From assembly GCA_021203205.1 (NCBI GenBank), contig JAJQBQ010000018.1:73485-137484 (forward strand): 64,000 bases of DNA. The letters are read 5' to 3'. The notes under the pieces were generated by a model. It saw only the letters and a list, made by a program, of their open reading frames with translations. It was not told the DNA's origin and made no database searches. The position numbers were made by a program, and so were the translations under genes. Below, one piece after another: positions 1 to 7,583 of the stretch. This DNA comes from Lachnospiraceae bacterium. Its GTDB lineage: Bacteria; Bacillota; Clostridia; Lachnospirales; Lachnospiraceae. How positions within the stretch are numbered: the first letter of the stretch is position 1; every line of letters begins with the position of its first letter.

Positions 1-1
1 G

Positions 2-109
2 AACAGGGACAAGTCCAGAGATGAACATAGAAATGAGAACAGGGACAAGTCCAGAGATGAACATAGAAATGAGAACAGGGACAAGTCCAGAAATGAACAT
101 AGAAATGAG
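2..109 (+). repeat. 36-bp in-frame tandem repeat, three copies
   Basis: Three consecutive 36-bp units (2-37, 38-73, 74-109) differ by only one base (gat to aat in the third). Each encodes 12 charged residues of the type NRDKSRDEHRNE. A degenerate continuation runs to about 175. The array may extend left of the window. Near identity points to recent expansion by slippage or recombination. Confidence 0.9.
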
Positions 110-424
110 AACAGAGATAATTCCAAAGATGAGAATGGAGCTAAGCACGAAGATGATAACGGGGATGAAAACGGGGAAGGGAATCCTCGAAAATTCCTGC
201 GCCTCTACATGTGCGTGCGCAAAAAACAGCTCTATATCTCCGTGACGAACGCCACATCCGAGGTCATCCGAAAACTGGACTGGGAATACATCAGCAATAA
301 GCGCGGCAACCACGGACACGGATTGAAGCGCATCGACCTGACTGTGGCAAAATGCGGCGGGTATATCAACCGTCAGAACGAGCCTGGGGTTTTTGCCACT
401 GAGATCATGCTGCCGCTGGTCTGA
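2..424 (+). CDS. Sensor histidine kinase, C-terminal part (GHKL, AgrC-like), cut by window edge
   Basis: The frame is open from base 2 to the stop at 422-424 and has no start inside the window, so only the end of the gene is present. The last 75 residues match the end of a GHKL ATPase domain of the AgrC/VirS class of quorum-sensing kinases: a beta-strand segment (LYISVTNATS), the G2-type loop (GNHGHGLKRID) and the closing GVFATEIMLPL. Before this, where such kinases have a short loop between the N-box helix and the next strand, lie about 60 charged residues built from a 12-residue tandem repeat. The kinase probably acts with a LytTR response regulator encoded outside the window. The ABC exporter and LytTR-type site downstream fit this. 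Confidence 0.8.
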   Translation, partial: NRDKSRDEHRNENRDKSRDEHRNENRDKSRNEHRNENRDNSKDENGAKHEDDNGDENGEGNPRKFLRLYMCVRKKQLYISVTNATSEVIRKLDWEYISNKRGNHGHGLKRIDLTVAKCGGYINRQNEPGVFATEIMLPLV

Positions 425-441
425 CGGCTTTACATTACATA

Positions 442-471
442 TGCAATTCAAGTCCGAATTTTTGCAATTCA
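442..471 (+). promoter_or_regulatory. LytTR-type operator: two 9-bp direct repeats 12 bp apart
   Basis: TGCAATTCA occurs at 442-450 and again, identical, at 463-471 with exactly 12 bases between. This is the architecture bound by LytTR response regulators such as AgrA and ComE: 9-bp direct repeats one pair of helical turns apart. It lies between the GHKL kinase and the ABC exporter genes, so the exporter is the likely target. The motif itself was not compared with known sites. Confidence 0.6.
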
Positions 472-666
472 GGAACTTTTTTACACAGAAATTTTATCAT
501 GTGGTAGGATACTGGCACCAGAGGGAGATACCTTGTGGTGTCATATTTTATGCACACGGGCCGCGTAAGGAGATATTTCGGCTTACGCCGAACGTGGCCA
601 GTGCGGGCAGATAGGGTGGGAGACTTCCTCCTATCCGATTTATTGAAACAAGCGAGGGAGTTTACT
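472..666 (+). promoter_or_regulatory. Leader region of the ABC exporter operon
   Basis: No gene is seen in these 195 bases. A possible -10 (TATCAT, 494-499) sits 22 bases after the LytTR-type repeats. A stem-loop pairs GATAGG (610-615) with CCTATC (630-635), and a smaller hairpin (CGGC/GCCG, about 579-590) lies before it. No known riboswitch class was recognised. The function of the hairpins is unknown. Confidence 0.35.
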
Positions 667-2592
667 ATGAAATCAGATCAAAACCAGGAGAAAATCAGGC
701 ATTCCTTCATCAGCAACGTGATTTACGTCCTGCGGGATTCCTTTGCATTCTGCGGGAAAAAGATATGCGTGCTTTTTGTGCTGAAATCCTTTTTCCCGCT
801 GCTGCAGAGCTTTGTCGTGATGTCGATCCCGGCGGCGGCCGTGTACCTGATCGAGCGGCAGAGCACTTTGAAAGAGTATGTGGCGGTGCTGGCAGGGTAC
901 TGCCTGGCTTACGCGCTGACGGAAAATCTCGCAACTTATATGGATCGCTTTTATGCCATCGAGGCTCGCGAGTCGCGGAGCGGCCTTTTTGTCTGGCGGC
1001 TGTTTCAGCGCTGCTTAACGATGAATTACAGGGATGCTGAATCGAATGAGGGGCAGAAAGCCGCGGAAAGAGCCATGATAGCTGTGAGGACAGAGCAAAC
1101 AGGAGTGCAGACTATGATTGCCGATACGCCGGGATTCCTGAGAAATCTGCTGGGGATTCTCGTGTACGGAACAGCCATCATAGCCGTAGACTGGCGGATC
1201 ATTCTGGTGCTGATCCTGATGCTGGTGTTTAACCTGCGGTTAAATAAGTTTGCGCGGGATTACCGCGATGCGCATATCGGTGAAAATGCTGAGCTGGGAC
1301 GGAAAAGCAGTTACCTTTCCCGCCGGGGCAGGGATTTGACGGCGGGAAAGGATGCCAGGCTGTACCGGATGGAGCGGTGGTTTGCGGATTTGCTGGATGA
1401 CTACATGGCGGCGGGTCAGGACTGGCAGAAGCGCATCGAAAAGCGCTATTATTTGCCGGCGGCATCGGATTCCATATTTATCGCACTGCGGGACGGCGTG
1501 GCGTATCTGCTTCTGATCCATATGGCGGTAAACGGGGAGATATCGCTGGCGGCGTTCACGCTGATGCTGAGTGTCGTTTCCGAATTTTCCTCCCTGATGT
1601 TTGCGCTGACAGGCTCCTGGAGCGGACTGCTGGACGCACAGAAGATGGTGGATGATTACAGAAATTTCATGGAGGATACGGATACGTCCGCGCATAGAGA
1701 TTTAGACGACGAAAGAAGGAACAGAAAGAAAGAAACATATGTTCAGCGCCATCCGTCAGATGGAGAAAAGGTTGCCGAGTCGGACGTATCCGCCGGTGCG
1801 CCGGATATAGAGCTGAAAGACGTGTCCTTCCGATATCAGGAAAGCTCGGAGGATGTGCTCTCCCATATCCATCTGCACATCCGGCAGGGAGAGAAAATCG
1901 CCCTGGTAGGCGCAAACGGCGCAGGCAAAACGACGCTGGTAAAACTTCTGTGCGGGTTTTACACTCCGACGGAGGGCGAGATTGCAGTCAATGGAATCCC
2001 GCTTTCAGACTACGCGACAGAATCCTGGCAGGAGGAGCTGGGCGTAGTGTTTCAGGATGAGGAAAATCTGGCCTTCACTCTGTTGGAATGCGTGGCGGCG
2101 GCACCGGAGGAGGCGGCGGACATCGAGAGGTTCTGGCATGCGGCAGATCAGGCGGGGCTGGGAGAGAAAATACGCTCTCTGAAGAAAAAGGAGCATACAT
2201 ATCTGCAGCAGATCATAGATGACGAGGGCGTCCGGCTTTCCGGCGGCGAGATGCAGAAGCTGATGCTTGCCCGGTGCATCTACAAGAATGCGCCGTTTAT
2301 GATCCTGGACGAGCCGACGGCGGCGCTGGATCCCCTGGCGGAGAGCGCCATGTATGAGGAGTATAACCGGCTGGCGGCAGATAAGAGCAGTATCTTCATC
2401 TCACACCGGTTGGCAAGCACGCGTTTCTGCGACCGCATCCTGTTCCTGGAGGGCGGGAAAATCATCGAAGAAGGAACGCACGATGAGCTCATGGCGCGGG
2501 GCGGGCGCTACGCGGAAATTTACGGGATCCAGAGCAGCTATTATAAGGATAATCCAGAATCGCAACGGGATATGAACGAGGCGTACGCATGA
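667..2592 (+). CDS. ABC exporter half-transporter (membrane plus ATPase), subunit 1
   Basis: A 641-residue fused exporter: an N-terminal membrane domain of about six helices, then an ATPase domain with Walker A (GANGAGKTT, about residue 415), the signature LSGGEMQK (about 524) and Walker B (MILDEPTAALD). The ATG at 667 is chosen because GAGGGAG precedes it by about six bases; the frame is open upstream to a GTG at 535. Residues about 339-378, the linker between membrane and ATPase domains, are an unusually long charged stretch. The next gene, 18 bases downstream, encodes a second half-transporter, so the two probably form a heterodimer exporting a peptide or drug. Substrate is unknown. Confidence 0.88.
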   Translation: MKSDQNQEKIRHSFISNVIYVLRDSFAFCGKKICVLFVLKSFFPLLQSFVVMSIPAAAVYLIERQSTLKEYVAVLAGYCLAYALTENLATYMDRFYAIEARESRSGLFVWRLFQRCLTMNYRDAESNEGQKAAERAMIAVRTEQTGVQTMIADTPGFLRNLLGILVYGTAIIAVDWRIILVLILMLVFNLRLNKFARDYRDAHIGENAELGRKSSYLSRRGRDLTAGKDARLYRMERWFADLLDDYMAAGQDWQKRIEKRYYLPAASDSIFIALRDGVAYLLLIHMAVNGEISLAAFTLMLSVVSEFSSLMFALTGSWSGLLDAQKMVDDYRNFMEDTDTSAHRDLDDERRNRKKETYVQRHPSDGEKVAESDVSAGAPDIELKDVSFRYQESSEDVLSHIHLHIRQGEKIALVGANGAGKTTLVKLLCGFYTPTEGEIAVNGIPLSDYATESWQEELGVVFQDEENLAFTLLECVAAAPEEAADIERFWHAADQAGLGEKIRSLKKKEHTYLQQIIDDEGVRLSGGEMQKLMLARCIYKNAPFMILDEPTAALDPLAESAMYEEYNRLAADKSSIFISHRLASTRFCDRILFLEGGKIIEEGTHDELMARGGRYAEIYGIQSSYYKDNPESQRDMNEAYA

Positions 2593-2610
2593 TGGGAGGA
2601 GTGTGAAAAA

Positions 2611-4485
2611 ATGGAAACAAATGCAGAAAAAGAAACGTCTGCGGAGAACGACAGCTTCACCGCAAGAAATAAGAAGATATTCAAATGGGTTCACCAGGTA
2701 TGCCCAAGTTATCTGCCGCTCTGTATGCTGAAGGACGTGATCGGCGCATTCCGCCCGTTTCTGGATACCTGGCTGCTGGCCGCAGCCATCGGCGGTCTGG
2801 CGGAAGGCATGCCGGAACGGCAACTGTTCGGCATTGTCTTGCTGATCATCGGGACGAATCTGGTGCTGTCCCTGATCCAGTGGGCGCTGGACAAGCTTCT
2901 GATCATCCGCAGGCGCCGCGTGTCTGACGGGGTGGACGCGGCTATGACTGTCAAGGCGATGACGCTGGATTACCAGGTCATGGAGAAGGCGGAGACACAG
3001 AAGATGTTTACGAGACTTCAGGAAGGGATGAATTACTCCGGCGGTCTGACCAATTACTGTGCCTGTGTGTCGATCTCGGTCTGCGCGGCATTTTCCGCAG
3101 TATACGCGGTGGTGCTCCTGATCCCGCTTTTTGCGAAGAGAGGAAATCAGGAGGCAGGCGGTATGAGCGCTTTTGTGGGTTCAGGCTGGGGAATGCTTCT
3201 CTTCGTGGCTGTGCTTGCGCTGAATGTTCTGGCGCTGTCTAAGCAAAATCAGTCGATTGAAAAAATCGCAATGAAGAAAATGGAGCGGGCGCTTTCCGGA
3301 AATCGGGTTTTTGGCTATTTCTTTGACAGCATGAGCAATTATGCGCAGGGGAAAGCGATACGGGTCTACCATATGCTGCCGCTTTACCGTTCGCTGTGGG
3401 ATAAGTACCGAAAGGGGCAGTATGAAATTTGGATTGAGGGTGAAAAAGACAGCTGCCGCGTGCTGTATCTGGGGACGGCGGCAAGCGTTGCGACGCTGTT
3501 CTTTCTCTACGTGTTCCTGGGGATCCGGGTGTTCAGCGGTCTCCTCACAGTAGGAGAGCTGACCTTCTATGTGGCCACGGCCACCGCCCTGACCGGATAT
3601 CTGAATACGGTCATGAACCTCAACGCCTATATGCAGATGACCTCCGGCTATATTGTGCTGATGGCGGATTTTCTGGAGCTGGCGAACGAAAAATATGACG
3701 GCACGATCCCCATCGAGAAGCGGCTGGACAATGAATACGAACTGGAATTCCGCAACGTGTCCTTCCATTATCCCAACAGTGAGGAGCTGGCGCTGGATCA
3801 CGTCAGCATGAAAATCCGGGTGGGCGGAAAGCTGGCCATCGTCGGGCCCAACGGCTCCGGCAAGAGTACCTTCATTAAGCTGCTCTGCCGCCTCTATGAC
3901 CCGACGGAGGGCGAGATCCTGCTGAACGGGATCGACATTCGCAAATATGATTACGACGAATACCGCATGATCTTCTCCGTGGTATTTCAGGATTTTCGGC
4001 TGTTTTCTTTCTCCATCGCGCAGAACGTGGCGGCGGGCAAAGACTACGATGCGACGCGTGTCCTGAAATGCCTGGAGCAGGCGGGGCTGGGTCCGCGGAT
4101 GCGGGAGATGGAGCACGGTATCGAGGAGCTCATCTACCAGCAGAACGACCAGTCGGGCGTGGAAATCTCCGGAGGCGAGGCTCAGAAAATCGCCATCGCC
4201 CGCGCACTGTACAAGGATGCGCCGGTCGTCATCCTGGATGAGCCCACCGCCGCGCTGGACCCGGTGTCGGAGCAGGAGATCTATCGGCGCTTCGACGAGA
4301 TGGTGGAGGAAAAGACCGCCATCTACATCTCCCACCGCATGTCCAGCTGCCGCTTTTGCCAGCAGATCCTGGTGTTTGACGGCGGAAAAATCGTGCAGAT
4401 CGGCGGGCACGAGACGCTTGTGCGGGAGGAAGAGGGACTCTATGCGCAGTTGTGGAACGCGCAGGCGCAGTATTATAATGACTAG
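2611..4485 (+). CDS. ABC exporter half-transporter (membrane plus ATPase), subunit 2
   Basis: A 624-residue partner of the preceding exporter gene. The N-terminal half contains several hydrophobic spans. The C-terminal ATPase has Walker A (GPNGSGKST, about residue 412), signature ISGGEAQK (about 521), Walker B (VVILDEPTAALD) and a switch His in YISHRMSS. It starts at ATG 2611 after GGGAGGAG. Both ATPase domains keep the catalytic Walker B glutamate, so neither site is obviously degenerate. Both genes are probably co-transcribed under the LytTR-type site near 450. Two hairpins follow the stop. The substrate cannot be told from the sequence; a signal peptide or bacteriocin is plausible given the kinase upstream. 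Confidence 0.88.
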   Translation: METNAEKETSAENDSFTARNKKIFKWVHQVCPSYLPLCMLKDVIGAFRPFLDTWLLAAAIGGLAEGMPERQLFGIVLLIIGTNLVLSLIQWALDKLLIIRRRRVSDGVDAAMTVKAMTLDYQVMEKAETQKMFTRLQEGMNYSGGLTNYCACVSISVCAAFSAVYAVVLLIPLFAKRGNQEAGGMSAFVGSGWGMLLFVAVLALNVLALSKQNQSIEKIAMKKMERALSGNRVFGYFFDSMSNYAQGKAIRVYHMLPLYRSLWDKYRKGQYEIWIEGEKDSCRVLYLGTAASVATLFFLYVFLGIRVFSGLLTVGELTFYVATATALTGYLNTVMNLNAYMQMTSGYIVLMADFLELANEKYDGTIPIEKRLDNEYELEFRNVSFHYPNSEELALDHVSMKIRVGGKLAIVGPNGSGKSTFIKLLCRLYDPTEGEILLNGIDIRKYDYDEYRMIFSVVFQDFRLFSFSIAQNVAAGKDYDATRVLKCLEQAGLGPRMREMEHGIEELIYQQNDQSGVEISGGEAQKIAIARALYKDAPVVILDEPTAALDPVSEQEIYRRFDEMVEEKTAIYISHRMSSCRFCQQILVFDGGKIVQIGGHETLVREEEGLYAQLWNAQAQYYND

Positions 4486-4499
4486 GGTTCTGGCAATCG

Positions 4500-4527
4500 A
4501 ACAGGAGGCAGCTGACTGCCTCCTGTT
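4500..4527 (+). terminator. Perfect 12-bp hairpin after the ABC exporter operon
   Basis: AACAGGAGGCAG (4500-4511) pairs perfectly with 4516-4527 across a CTGA loop. There is no T tract behind it, so it may act as a stabilising 3' hairpin rather than a classical terminator. Confidence 0.6.
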
Positions 4528-4586
4528 CGGCTGCGCGGGGCGCGTGTGGCGCAAGGTACAATACTCCTTACGTGCCATGTGCATAA

Positions 4587-4615
4587 AAGGCGGAAGCATA
4601 AACTTCCGCCTTCCT
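4587..4615 (+). terminator. Rho-independent terminator
   Basis: AAGGCGGAAG (4587-4596) pairs perfectly with CTTCCGCCTT (4603-4612). It lies between the exporter operon and the converging Rpn remnant and could end transcription from both sides. Confidence 0.7.
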
Positions 4616-4720
4616 CTCCAAATACATTGAAACTATGTGGACGTAGTCCCGTTTGCTTTAGGCATTGGGCAGTTCAAAAGAATTTACTGCTTACTGTCGC
4701 AGATTGCAAAAATAAACATA

Positions 4721-5113
4721 TTACGCCGGTGTCAGTTCGAGCAAATCCTTGATCTGTTTCTCACTCACATCAAGGGCATCAGCGATATCAGAGATAGCAT
4801 CGCCTCTCTTACGCATCCGGAACGCGATCTCTATTTTAGTCTCTTCAACACCTTCTTCAAAAATTCCCCAACCGAGACTTCCCATATCATCCATCTCCTT
4901 TCTGAATTGTGTTATTTCAGATTTCATGTCAAAATCTTCCGTTAATGATGCGATTTTTTCTTTCGGTGACAGTCGCGTGGAAAAAACGGTGCTCAAAAAC
5001 CGGATTAGTTCATTCTGTTCATCTTCCTTCGGTACCTTATTCGGTATTCTTAACAGGACCGCAGGTGATAAAAGTCTGTCAAATGTTTGGCCATTTATTC
5101 GAGCAAGAACGAT
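4721..5113 (-). pseudogene. Remnant of Rpn-family (PD-(D/E)XK) nuclease, C-terminal part
   Basis: The minus-strand frame is open from 5113 to the stop at 4721, with a stop codon at 5114-5116 just upstream. It reads like the end of Rpn-type recombination-promoting nucleases: an NELIRFLSTVF helix, a charged helical region, then a C-terminal helix-turn-helix-like tail (DAISDIADALDVSEKQIKDL). The N-terminal nuclease core is absent. A short TTG-started piece from 4996 could still be translated. An intact relative lies at 31884-32705. Confidence 0.55.
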
Positions 5114-5146
5114 TCATGGTCAGCCGCCTGACAGACTTTATAGCAA

Positions 5147-5353
5147 TTAAACCATAGAATACACAGTTGGAGCAGGTATTTCCCTGCCAAGCAACCGGGC
5201 AGTTTCGATCCATTCGGAAATAATGATATCAGCATTTTTCACAGCTTCCTGAGGAGTTTTTCCATCAGCCATACAGCCTGGCAAATCAGGAACGGATACA
5301 ATATAGCGATGATCGGGTTCAGACCATGTAACAACCATAGAATACTTTGTCAT
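5147..5353 (-). CDS. hicB: HicB-family antitoxin
   Basis: A 68-residue HicB antitoxin with the typical partial RNase H-like fold sequence: YSMVVTWSEPD, then YIVSVPDLPGCMADG and EAVKNADIIISEW. It sits 11 bases downstream of hicA in the same direction and should bind and neutralise it. ATG 5353 is preferred over GTG 5362 because AGAGGTG lies six bases upstream of it. No C-terminal DNA-binding domain is visible. Confidence 0.85.
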   Translation of the reverse strand: MTKYSMVVTWSEPDHRYIVSVPDLPGCMADGKTPQEAVKNADIIISEWIETARLLGREIPAPTVYSMV

Positions 5354-5364
5354 ATAAGTCACCT

Positions 5365-5601
5365 CTAAATAAAATACTTTTCAAACAACATCCGTATTTG
5401 TTTTATCTGATATGGTTTTGCCTTGTTTCCATCAGGCTGTATATTAACTATTTCCGGAATATCTTTGTGCCAGTAAATATAATGGTCGCCCTTAACTCGA
5501 TAAGAGAAACCTTTGATTTTCAAGAGCGATTGCAAATCAGCGAAGCGAATATTTCTGTCGCGATTGCCGCACATGATATCCATGTATATATCTTTCGCCA
5601 T
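5365..5601 (-). CDS. hicA: HicA-family toxin (mRNA interferase)
   Basis: A 78-residue HicA toxin with a dsRNA-binding-like fold; the family cleaves mRNA. The expected catalytic histidine is His40 in RVKGDHYIYW, and the end reads NIQPDGNKAKPYQIKQ as in this subfamily. It begins at ATG 5601 after AAAGGA. It is first in a hicA-hicB operon. A closely similar but truncated hicA lies at 23391. The gene appears intact. Confidence 0.85.
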   Translation of the reverse strand: MAKDIYMDIMCGNRDRNIRFADLQSLLKIKGFSYRVKGDHYIYWHKDIPEIVNIQPDGNKAKPYQIKQIRMLFEKYFI

Positions 5602-5615
5602 AGGATTCCTTTCAT

Positions 5616-5643
5616 ATTATATCGGTTTTATGCTGGGGTCAAG
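5616..5643 (-). promoter_or_regulatory. Promoter of hicAB
   Basis: On the minus strand CTTGAC (5638-5643) and TATAAT (5616-5621) are 16 bases apart, about 15 bases upstream of the hicA start. Confidence 0.6.
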
Positions 5644-5904
5644 TTCTTTTTTTCGATGTTTCCATATGTCAAATTATACAAAAAAATGCCTGCAGCACAG
5701 CCATGAGGGTAACTTCGCGTCAGTCGGCTTTATACTTAACCTTTGTCATGGATTTCGGCACATTTTAAGGATGCCTGAAATAAAGTTCCACGTTTAGGAA
5801 TAACGGTTTAAGAAAAAATACCATTCATGGTTTAAGGATTACGATTCAATAAGACACTTAACGGTTTACATGGCGATCTGTTAGGGGAGATCACCCCGCT
5901 TTTA

Positions 5905-5979
5905 TGGTTCCAAAAACGGGATTCGAACCCGTACATCACGTTTACAAGACATGTGCGCTGCCCGTTGCGCCATTCTGGA
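5905..5979 (-). tRNA. tRNA-Thr (anticodon UGU)
   Basis: On the minus strand a full 75-base cloverleaf can be folded: acceptor TCCAGAA/TTTTGGA, D stem GCGC/GCGC, anticodon stem CATGT/ACGTG around the loop CTTGTAA (anticodon TGT), T arm ACGGG-TTCGAAT-CCCGT, discriminator A and an encoded CCA. It stands alone. No integrase or duplicated tRNA end was seen nearby, although the flanks are rich in accessory genes. Confidence 0.92.
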
Positions 5980-6069
5980 GATCCGATCCTTGTTGCGGAA
6001 GGAATCCGAATGTAACTTACCCTGTTACCGGGAAGCCGAGTATGAAGTTTTCGTGCTGCAGGCACCGGT

Positions 6070-6732
6070 TTATTCAATTTCGATGAAAGTGGTCGCGTTC
6101 GACACTTTTATCTGTGTATCCAGTTCTTTGAGAAAAGCGGCATTTTTCTCGGCGAGTTCCTCAATTTTCTTCTTCGCATCCAGCGGATCCACGAGTTCGG
6201 TGGTATTTTCACGCACATAGGCCTCCACAACCTCCAATGGCTTGTCATCCCGGACTTTGGAGTCTTTCCCCAGGATGCTGAGCCTCATATTTTCTGCCGT
6301 CGCCTGCAGTTGGCGATTCTTCAGTTCGCTCTGCTGAACTCTGGTATCGTAATCTTTTTTCAACTTCTGCCGAAGATTCTCCTCAAACTGCGCATCCGTG
6401 TCATAAGAGCCGCATCCGCGCATCCTGCTGCGCAGCGATATGGCCCCGGCCACGGTGAATTCGCCAAAAGATGTCACGATTTTGGTAACCGCGTTGGAAC
6501 GGATAATGGCGGCATCAATTTTCTGAAAGCGGGTAATCAAATCCTGAATCTGCTGCCAGGAAGCCAGCGCCTGTTTTGAAAACTCCTCGCGCGTCACGCG
6601 CCGGTCAAAAACTTTTTCCTCGTTTGGTTTTACGGTATCCACGAAACTGGCCCGGTCGATTTTATCAGCGATCTTTTTCACCAGAAGATCCCGCTCGTCC
6701 AGCGCCTGCGTGATCAGCATTTTTTCAATCAT
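6070..6732 (-). CDS. Unknown coiled-coil protein
   Basis: A 220-residue soluble protein of unknown function. It is rich in charged helical stretches (for example QKLKKDYDTRVQQSELKNRQ), predicted to be largely coiled coil, with one less charged central region (residues about 75-110). No signal peptide, membrane segment or catalytic motif is visible. It begins at ATG 6732 after AGGAGG. I do not recognise a named family; similar proteins may occur near mobile or phage regions, but this is impression only. It lies alone between the tRNA and the MqsR/Panacea module. Confidence 0.7.
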   Translation of the reverse strand: MIEKMLITQALDERDLLVKKIADKIDRASFVDTVKPNEEKVFDRRVTREEFSKQALASWQQIQDLITRFQKIDAAIIRSNAVTKIVTSFGEFTVAGAISLRSRMRGCGSYDTDAQFEENLRQKLKKDYDTRVQQSELKNRQLQATAENMRLSILGKDSKVRDDKPLEVVEAYVRENTTELVDPLDAKKKIEELAEKNAAFLKELDTQIKVSNATTFIEIE

Positions 6733-6792
6733 ATGATAGCTCCTCCTTACACTGTTGTTTTGTGAAAGGCATTATACACGAACATTTTTGAT

Positions 6793-6819
6793 TTGTCATC
6801 TATAGCCGTTCTTGGATAA
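6793..6819 (+). repeat. 27-bp repeat, left copy of an inverted pair
   Basis: Bases 6793-6819 recur in reverse complement at 23254-23280 with a single mismatch. Similarity seems to continue patchily (a TTTCCCAG block and a CTTGGA block). The pair encloses the Panacea, Wadjet and second hicAB region. Confidence 0.75.
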
Positions 6820-7070
6820 AATGCGCGGTTTTGAACGATTTCCCAGTGCAGCTTGGATAAATGGGCAGGAAGGCAATATTTGCCTGACGATAGTCTGGAT
6901 AGATGGCACGTAAATATTGTCTTTATGGAAAGAGAAAATGATGGGGGCTGATACGATTTAGAAAAATGCTGTTAGAATCATTAGCAGTCATACAACTGAC
7001 GATTTTCATGGTTGTGTCAAAAATGATCGTAGCGTACAGAAAAAAATAAAGAAAATTAGCAAATAAGTGG

Positions 7071-7118
7071 TTGACATGAAGTACTAATTGATGTATTCTT
7101 AACAGTATCAAATGATAC
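7071..7118 (+). promoter_or_regulatory. Promoter and palindromic operator of the MqsR/Panacea toxin-antitoxin operon
   Basis: TTGACA (7071-7076) and TATTCT (7094-7099) are 17 bases apart. Immediately downstream the palindrome GTATCA-AA-TGATAC (7105-7118) precedes AAGGAGGAG and the ATG at 7134. The position suggests repression by the helix-turn-helix antitoxin, as is usual for MqsA-type systems. Confidence 0.7.
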
Positions 7119-7133
7119 AGACAAGGAGGAGAT

Positions 7134-7583
7134 ATGGCTGATCAAAATTAGAGAATCAGAATTGAGAGCGAAGCAGAAGTAAAAGCATACTTACAAAAAT
7201 TAAGATATGCACTGGACCACGGAGCACAGGTTGAAGTTTTAATACAGAGAAGGGTGGACAAAAACAGAAATCCGAAATATACAAATGGATACACATTGAA
7301 CAAGCTTTTTCCGGGAGAGGATCCGAAAGATGTATTACGTATAGAACTTAAGAAGTTGACAGTGGAGAATTACATGCAGACAGTAAAGGATATTCGATAT
7401 CCTGACCGAAGCGAGATGCGAGAATTTGGGACAACCTATAACGGATGCTATGATGTATATTTAAAGATACGTGTGGAGTTATTAGGAAGATACGGAAAAG
7501 AAGAAGTGCTTATCATGTCCTTTCATTTTGCAGAAAAACCGTTTGATGAGCATACTTTTCCGTATAAAGAGGTGAGATTATGA
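7134..7583 (+). pseudogene. MqsR-like toxin with in-frame stop at codon 6
   Basis: A strong AAGGAGGAG site leads into ATG 7134, but codon 6 is TAG (7149-7151). The same frame then stays open to 7583, giving a protein of about 149 residues. Its C-terminal half resembles the MqsR mRNA interferase: LTVENYMQTVKDIRYPDRS, a DVYLKIRVEL strand and VLIMSFHF. The only later usual start is GTG 7254, which would drop about a quarter of the protein and has no good ribosome site. So the toxin is probably disabled, unless TAG is read through or is a sequencing error. The stop overlaps the antitoxin start by four bases (ATGA). Confidence 0.65.

Noticed and set aside
2..109. CRISPR array
   Set aside because: The 36-bp units are directly adjacent without spacers and are coding.
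535..666. A 44-residue N-terminal extension of the first ABC exporter from GTG 535
   Set aside because: ATG 667 has a much better ribosome site, and the upstream residues overlap the hairpin-containing leader.
472..666. A metabolite riboswitch in the exporter leader
   Set aside because: Two small hairpins are visible but no conserved core of a known class could be recognised.
3181..4599. A 472-residue minus-strand open frame opposite the second ABC exporter gene
   Set aside because: It is antisense to a clear ABC ATPase, has no family resemblance, and arises from the high-GC codon pattern of the real gene.
5880..6732. An integrative element at the tRNA-Thr gene
   Set aside because: No integrase and no second copy of the tRNA 3' end was found.
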